From an uncultured Oscillibacter sp. (GTDB taxonomy: Bacteria > Bacillota > Clostridia > Oscillospirales > Oscillospiraceae): 10,324 bases of DNA. The notes beneath the pieces were generated by a model that was not told the origin of the DNA, ran no database searches, and saw only the letters and a program-made list of their open reading frames with translations. Position 1 is the first letter of the stretch. Every line of letters begins with the position of its first letter. A program made the position numbers and the translations under genes. Of this stretch, positions 6,128-10,324 are shown piece after piece. The DNA lies in assembly GCA_900550685.1 (NCBI GenBank), contig URTS01000069.1, forward strand, positions 1-10,324, given 5' to 3'.

Positions 6128-7507
6128 ATGAAACGCTTTTTCACTCTGCTGTTCACCGCCCTGCTGCTGACGGCAGCCCTGTGCGTCAGCGCTTCCGCCT
6201 CTCAGTACGACAGCGTGGCTCAGGACCTGTCCGCCATCGGCATGTTCCGGGGCACCGGCAACGGCTTTGACCTGGACCGCGCCCCCACCCGCAGTGAGGC
6301 CGCCATCATGCTGGTGCGGCTCTACGGCGCGGAGGACAAGGCCAAGGCCGCCTACGACGCCGGGGAGATCACGCACCCCTTCACCGACGTCAGCGCCTAC
6401 ACCTCTCCCTATGTGGCCTGGCTGTATACCAACGGCATCACCAACGGCACCAGCGCCACAACCTTCGGCTCCGGCCGAGCCTGCACCCTGCAGAATTACG
6501 TGGTGTTCCTGCTGCGGGCCCTGGGGTATAAGGACGGCACCGATTTCCAGTATGCCCAAGCCACGAACCTGGCCCAAACCTGCGGCTTCTATACCCCCCT
6601 GCTTTTTGACGGCACCTTCCTCCGGGATGACCTGGCAGCCCTGACCTACCAGGCCCTGGCAGCCAACGTGAAGGGCACGGACACCTCCCTGCTCGCCAGC
6701 CTGATCGCCAGCGGCGCTATCGACAAGACTGCCGCCAAGCCCCTCACGGACAAGATCGACGCCTACCTGGCCCTGGTGACCTCCACCAGCGGCATGGAGT
6801 CCCATTCCATGGACCTGGACACCGTCTCCGTCACCGATATGACCATCAAGGCCGACGGGAAAACGACCTCCAGCAAAATGACCACATCCAGCAGCACCCA
6901 GTCCATCATCAACGGCAGCGATATCCGCATGGCCGTTACCTCCAAGACCACCGCCGACGGCACCGCAGTGGAAAGCAGCAGCTGGATCAAGGACGGCTGG
7001 CTGTACACCGCCACCGCCGCTGAGGACGGCACCGCCAAGATCAAGCTCTCCGTGGGCGACGATTTTGCGGAACTGGAGGACCTGGTGCAGCTGCCGGACC
7101 TGAACGTCAGCGGCCTTGCCACAGTGAAGTCCATCTCCTCCCGGAAATCCGGCGCCGATACTGTGTATACCCTGGTCGTTGACAAGAATACCCTCAACGG
7201 CCTGATGGACAGCATCATGACCGGTATGCTGGGAAGCTTCGGCTCTATGGACGATGTAAAGTTTTCCACCCAGTTCAGTGACATGACCATCCACTACACC
7301 GTTGGCAGCCAGGGTGCCTTGAAGGGGCTGCACACCGTATACAGCGCCGCGGTGGATATCAGCATCCCGGCCACGGCTGACAGCCCCGCCCAGGCCATGA
7401 CGATGAACTGCGCCTACGATACCACAGTCACCGTAAAGGCCACCGGCTCCGCCGTGAAGATCACCTTCCCCGACTTCTCCGACTTCGTGGAGATTGACAT
7501 GGGCTGA
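6128..7507 (+). CDS. Exported SLH-repeat protein with beta-rich C-terminal domain
   Basis: The 459-residue product starts with a clear signal peptide: K2-R3, a hydrophobic core at 4-20 and a likely signal peptidase I cut after ASA (residue 24). C19 is not in a good lipobox. Three S-layer-homology-like repeats follow. Repeat 1 (about 28-67) contains RAPTRSEAAIMLVRLYG. Repeat 2 (about 84-134) contains PFTDVSAYTSPYVAWLYTNG and GITNG. Repeat 3 (about 139-180) is more degenerate. SLH repeats usually anchor proteins to secondary cell-wall polymer, so the product is probably held at the cell surface. The C-terminal half (about 215-459) is Ser/Thr-rich with alternating strand patterns such as SSSWIKDGWLYTAT. 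It resembles LppX/DUF6612-type lipoprotein domains in style, but I cannot assign it firmly. It has its own promoter and terminator and is divergent from an XRE gene that might regulate it. Function is unknown. Confidence 0.88.
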   Translation: MKRFFTLLFTALLLTAALCVSASASQYDSVAQDLSAIGMFRGTGNGFDLDRAPTRSEAAIMLVRLYGAEDKAKAAYDAGEITHPFTDVSAYTSPYVAWLYTNGITNGTSATTFGSGRACTLQNYVVFLLRALGYKDGTDFQYAQATNLAQTCGFYTPLLFDGTFLRDDLAALTYQALAANVKGTDTSLLASLIASGAIDKTAAKPLTDKIDAYLALVTSTSGMESHSMDLDTVSVTDMTIKADGKTTSSKMTTSSSTQSIINGSDIRMAVTSKTTADGTAVESSSWIKDGWLYTATAAEDGTAKIKLSVGDDFAELEDLVQLPDLNVSGLATVKSISSRKSGADTVYTLVVDKNTLNGLMDSIMTGMLGSFGSMDDVKFSTQFSDMTIHYTVGSQGALKGLHTVYSAAVDISIPATADSPAQAMTMNCAYDTTVTVKATGSAVKITFPDFSDFVEIDMG

Positions 7508-7536
7508 TTTTCGCAACTTTCTTCATACGGTAAACC

Positions 7537-7567
7537 AAAAGCGGAGGGCATGCGCCCTCCGCTTTTT
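7537..7567. terminator. Bidirectional terminator between the SLH and HIT genes
   Basis: A perfect 13-bp stem, AAAAGCGGAGGGC (7537-7549) with GCCCTCCGCTTTT (7554-7566), closes an ATGC loop. Five T follow the GC stem rightward and four T follow it leftward. It lies 29 nt after the SLH-gene stop and 18 nt past the HIT-gene stop, so it can terminate both convergent transcripts. Confidence 0.9.
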
Positions 7568-7584
7568 CCTGTTCTCTTTTGGCA

Positions 7585-7929
7585 TCAGCCCGGAGGCCAG
7601 GTCATATCCCGGCCTGCCAGCACGTGGAAGTGCAGGTGGGGCACAGACTGCTGGCCCGCCTCGCCGATGTTGGACACCACCCGGTAGCCCGCCTCGGCAA
7701 AGCCCAGTTCCTGGGCCAGCTTGGCGATGACCTCGAAAATGTGGGCCACCACGGCGCTGTTCTCCGGCGTAATGGCCGTGACAGACTGGATGTGGGCCTT
7801 GGGCACCACCAGGAAATGGGTGGGCGCCTGGGGCGCGATGTCATAAAAGGCGTAGCAGAGCTCGTCCTCATAGACCTTATTGATGGGGATCTCCCCGCCG
7901 ATGATCTTGCAGAAAAGGCAATCACTCAT
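7585..7929 (-). CDS. HINT-type histidine-triad (HIT) nucleotide-binding protein
   Basis: A 114-residue cytoplasmic HIT-superfamily protein of the HINT branch. These are purine-nucleoside phosphoramidases that also hydrolyse aminoacyl-adenylates. Features are C4-x2-C7 in DCLFCKII and the PKAHI segment near 43-47, whose H46 probably joins the zinc ligands. The histidine triad is H98-L-H100-F-H102, with H100 the expected nucleophile. The C-terminal WPPG is typical of HINT proteins. The length is standard. The ATG at 7929 is chosen over the in-frame GTG at 7962 because AAAGGAGG (7937-7944) lies 7 nt upstream and the protein then begins with the usual MSDCLFCKI. It follows the cupin gene after a 78-bp gap holding a large hairpin, and ends at a bidirectional terminator. 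The physiological substrate cannot be told from sequence. Confidence 0.94.
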   Translation of the reverse strand: MSDCLFCKIIGGEIPINKVYEDELCYAFYDIAPQAPTHFLVVPKAHIQSVTAITPENSAVVAHIFEVIAKLAQELGFAEAGYRVVSNIGEAGQQSVPHLHFHVLAGRDMTWPPG

Positions 7930-7961
7930 AGATGTTCCTCCTTTCCGTTTCTGTGCGTTCA

Positions 7962-7995
7962 CCGCGAAGGTCCGGCCAAGGTCGGACCTTCGCGG
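7962..7995. repeat. Long inverted repeat between the cupin and HIT genes
   Basis: CCGCGAAGGTCCG (7962-7974) pairs perfectly over 13 bp with 7983-7995 around an 8-nt loop. No T-run follows on either strand, so it does not look like a standard terminator. It may be an intercistronic stem that sets relative mRNA stability, an RNase processing site, or a copy of a dispersed palindromic repeat. Confidence 0.6.
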
Positions 7996-8007
7996 GCATC
8001 CGGCATT

Positions 8008-8343
8008 TTATTTTTTGTGCTCCGGCACGATCGCGAACGTGACCAGCGGTTCCGTGCCGGTATTCATCAGCTTGTGGCTATGGCCCTGGGCGCAGTAGTG
8101 GCACACACCGGGCGTCAAAGCCTCCTCCACACCGTCGCAGAGCATGGTGCCGGTGCCGGAGAGCACATAGATCGTCTCGCTGTTGCCCACGTGGGTGTGC
8201 TCACCCAAATATGCGCCGGGAGCCAGTTCCAGCTTCATGATCTTATTTTCCCCGTCAGAGAAGCTCTTCAGCCGCGCTTCCCCCTGGCCGCCCTTCATGC
8301 CGTTGACGACCTGCGCCTCTAAGTTGTCAAAATTGATCTGCAT
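8008..8343 (-). CDS. Small single-domain cupin protein
   Basis: A 111-residue protein that is a single cupin beta-barrel. Cupin motif 1 is intact: G47-x-H49-x-H51-x4-E56-x6-G63 (GEHTHVGNSETIYVLSG). Motif 2 reads AQGHSHKLMN, with H90 and N94 in the expected places and the usual proline replaced by alanine. H49, H51, E56 and H90 should bind a divalent metal. Small cupins of this type include isomerases, dioxygenases and ligand sensors, so no specific reaction is assigned. The ATG at 8343 has AAGGAGG (8351-8357) 7 nt upstream. The alaS stop codon lies inside that site, which implies co-transcription and possibly coupled translation. The HIT gene follows in the same direction. Confidence 0.9.
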   Translation of the reverse strand: MQINFDNLEAQVVNGMKGGQGEARLKSFSDGENKIMKLELAPGAYLGEHTHVGNSETIYVLSGTGTMLCDGVEEALTPGVCHYCAQGHSHKLMNTGTEPLVTFAIVPEHKK

Positions 8344-8355
8344 GATTTTTCCTCC

Positions 8356-10324
8356 TTACAGTTTGCTGGCCACAAAATCGTCCACAGCAGCCAGGGCATC
8401 GTCCACCTTGCTGACCTCGGTGCCGCCGCCCATGGCGCTGTCGGGCTTGCCGCCGCCCTTGCCGCCGCAGATGGGAGCAATGGCCTTGATGATATCGCCG
8501 GCCTTGACGCCCTTGGCCACGGCGTCCTTGCCGCAGACCGCCAGCAGCGTCACCTTGCCGTCGTTGACGGAGGCCAGAACGCCCACCACACCGGGCTCCT
8601 TGTCCCGGAGGAAGTCGCCCTGCTTGCGCATGGCGGCGGCGTCCATACCGTCCCGCTGGGCGGTGATGACCTTCAGGCCGCCTATGTCCTTTGCGGCCAT
8701 CAGGAAGCTGCGGGCCTCGCCCAGGGATGCCTGCTCCTTGAACTTGTCCAGTGCGTGGCGCAGTTCCTTCATCTCATTCATCTGCTGCTCCAGACGGTTC
8801 TCCAGTTCGCCGGGATTGGTCTTGAACATCTGGGCGATGTGGAAGAGGACCTGCTGGTTGCGGTTGATGGTATCCAGGGTCAGCTGGCCCACGGTGGCCT
8901 CGATCCGGCGGACACCGGAAGCAACGGAGGCTTCGCTCTTGATGCGGAAGGGACCAACCTTGGCGGTGTTATCCACGTGGGTGCCGCCGCAGAACTCCAT
9001 GGACACATCGCCCATTTCCACGACCCGGACCACGTCGCCGTACTTCTCGCCGAACATGGCCACAGCGCCCTTCTTCTTGGCCTCCTCGATGGGCAGGACC
9101 TCCGTCACCACGGGCACACCTTCCAGAATGATGTCGTTGACGATCTTATCCACCTGGGTAAGCTGCTCAGGGGTGATGGCCTCAAAGTGGGTGAAGTCAA
9201 ACCGCAGGCGGTCAGGCTCCACCAGGGAGCCCGCCTGGTGCACATGGTCTCCCAGCACCTTCTTCAGCGCCGCATCCAGCAGATGGGTGGCGCTGTGAGC
9301 CCGGCGGATGGCCTTGCGGCGCTCCGCATCAATGGCAGCGGACACGGTGTCCCCTACCTTAAAGGAGCCGGAAACCACCTTGCCGTAGTGCATGAACTTG
9401 CCGCCCTTGTTCTTCTGGACGTTGTTGACCTCGAATTTGGCCTCGCCGCAGGTGATGACGCCGTAGTCGGCCACCTGGCCGCCCATCTCCGCGTAGAAGG
9501 GGGTCTGATCCAGGACCACAATGCCCTCCACGCCGCTCATCAGCTCCTCAGCCAGCTCGTCCTCCACCACCAGGGCCACCACCTTGGCGTCATCAATGGC
9601 GTCGTGGTCATAGCCCACGAACTCCGTGGAGGGAATATCCTTGCCGAACTCCACACCGGCCCAGCCCAGGTCGCCCAGAGCCTTCCGGGCCTCCCGGGCA
9701 CGGGTCTTCTGCTCCTGCATCTCCTGATCGAAGGCAGCCCGGTCCAGAGTCATGCCTGCGTCCTCCACCATCTCAATGGTCAGGTCGATGGGGAATCCAT
9801 AGGTATCATACAGCTTGAAGGCATCCGCGCCGGAGAAGGTGGTCTCCCCCTTCTCCTTGTGCTCGGCAAGCAGCTGGTCGAAGATCTTCATGCCGCCATC
9901 GATGGTCTTGGCGAAGTTCTCCTCCTCCACCCGGATGACCTTGGTGATATAGGCCTGCCGCTCCCGCAGCTCGGGATAGTGGCCCTCGTTCTCGTGGACC
10001 ACGGTGTCCACCACCTCATACAGGAAGGGACGGTTCACACCCAGCAGCTTTCCGTGGCGGGCGGCCCGGCGCAGCAGGCGGCGCAGCACATAGCCCCGGC
10101 CCTCGTTGGAAGGCAGCACGCCGTCGCAGATCATAAAGCTGGCGGAGCGGATATGGTCGGTGATGACACGGAGGGACACGTCCTTCTCATAGCTCTGGCC
10201 GTAGCTGGCGCCGGTGATCTCCGTGACCTTGTTGGTGATATTCATTACGGTGTCCACATCGAACAGGGAGTCCACGTCCTGGCACACCACGGCCAGACGC
10301 TCCAGGCCCATGCCGGTGTCGATG
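8356..10324 (-). CDS. alaS: Alanine--tRNA ligase, N-terminal part outside window
   Basis: Alanyl-tRNA synthetase charges tRNA-Ala and edits mischarged Ser- and Gly-tRNA-Ala. About 655 residues are visible and the reading frame is open at the right edge, so it is a window-edge partial and not broken. It enters at IDTGMGLERL, the end of the class II catalytic core; roughly 220-230 N-terminal residues are missing by comparison with the usual length near 875-880. Counting from the ATG at 10311, the tRNA-recognition helices come first. The editing domain carries H339-SAT-H343 and C441-GGT-H445, the expected zinc-binding set. A coiled-coil stretch follows at about 485-525. The C-terminal DHHA1/C-Ala domain has the glycine-rich CGGKGGGKPDSAMGGG near the end. 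The TAA stop (8356-8358) lies inside the ribosome binding site of the cupin gene, 12 nt before its ATG. The internal ATG at 10311 is not a real start. Confidence 0.96.
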   Translation of the reverse strand, partial: IDTGMGLERLAVVCQDVDSLFDVDTVMNITNKVTEITGASYGQSYEKDVSLRVITDHIRSASFMICDGVLPSNEGRGYVLRRLLRRAARHGKLLGVNRPFLYEVVDTVVHENEGHYPELRERQAYITKVIRVEEENFAKTIDGGMKIFDQLLAEHKEKGETTFSGADAFKLYDTYGFPIDLTIEMVEDAGMTLDRAAFDQEMQEQKTRAREARKALGDLGWAGVEFGKDIPSTEFVGYDHDAIDDAKVVALVVEDELAEELMSGVEGIVVLDQTPFYAEMGGQVADYGVITCGEAKFEVNNVQKNKGGKFMHYGKVVSGSFKVGDTVSAAIDAERRKAIRRAHSATHLLDAALKKVLGDHVHQAGSLVEPDRLRFDFTHFEAITPEQLTQVDKIVNDIILEGVPVVTEVLPIEEAKKKGAVAMFGEKYGDVVRVVEMGDVSMEFCGGTHVDNTAKVGPFRIKSEASVASGVRRIEATVGQLTLDTINRNQQVLFHIAQMFKTNPGELENRLEQQMNEMKELRHALDKFKEQASLGEARSFLMAAKDIGGLKVITAQRDGMDAAAMRKQGDFLRDKEPGVVGVLASVNDGKVTLLAVCGKDAVAKGVKAGDIIKAIAPICGGKGGGKPDSAMGGGTEVSKVDDALAAVDDFVASKL

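Noticed and set aside
6182..6184. Lipoprotein signal at C19 of the SLH protein
   Set aside because: The preceding residues are A-A-L, not a lipobox; a signal peptidase I site (ASA, residues 22-24) fits better.
8183..9298. Plus-strand open frame (371 codons) opposite alaS and the cupin gene
   Set aside because: Ser/Pro-rich translation spanning two well-supported minus-strand genes and their junction; no plausible start signals.
10309..10311. ATG at 10311 as the start of alaS
   Set aside because: The frame stays open and conserved upstream (IDTG before MGLERL), and the catalytic core would be missing; the gene simply continues beyond the window.

Overview
The window looks like chromosome from a high-GC, low-redundancy Gram-positive bacterium of the class Clostridia, probably a gut member of the Oscillospiraceae/Oscillospirales. 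The grounds are strong AGGAGG-type ribosome binding sites, sigma-A-type promoters, ComEC, RNase M5, an S-layer-homology (SLH) protein, and high GC with many GCC/CTG/GTG codons. This placement is inferred from gene content and style, not from a database match.

Layout, left to right. Positions 1-266 are non-coding and hold a candidate leftward promoter, terminator-like hairpins and the serC promoter. serC (267-1355, +, phosphoserine aminotransferase) stands alone and ends at a strong hairpin. A second hairpin follows, then the end of a leftward gene chain. In transcription order (right to left) that chain is: a small XRE regulator (5700-5939), a 123-bp gap with dyad repeats, a second paralogous XRE regulator with a TTG start (5355-5576), comEC (3124-5358), holA (2059-3114) and rnmV (1469-2062). 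The last four are packed with ATGA overlaps or a stop codon inside the next ribosome binding site. They link a DNA-binding repressor-like protein to the DNA-uptake channel, the clamp-loader delta subunit and the 5S rRNA maturase.

Divergent from the first XRE gene is a rightward gene for an exported protein (6128-7507) with three SLH-like repeats and a beta-rich C-terminal half. It has a near-consensus promoter and a bidirectional terminator. Convergent to it is a second leftward cluster: alaS (3' two-thirds only; its start lies beyond 10324), a small cupin and a HINT-type histidine-triad protein. alaS and the cupin gene are 12 bp apart, with the alaS stop codon inside the cupin ribosome binding site.

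Most genes are housekeeping. I see no CRISPR array, insertion sequence, phage module or tRNA/rRNA. The least routine parts are the XRE pair with its repeated dyads and its direct coupling to comEC, the SLH protein with an unassigned C-terminal domain, and the alaS-cupin-HIT cluster.
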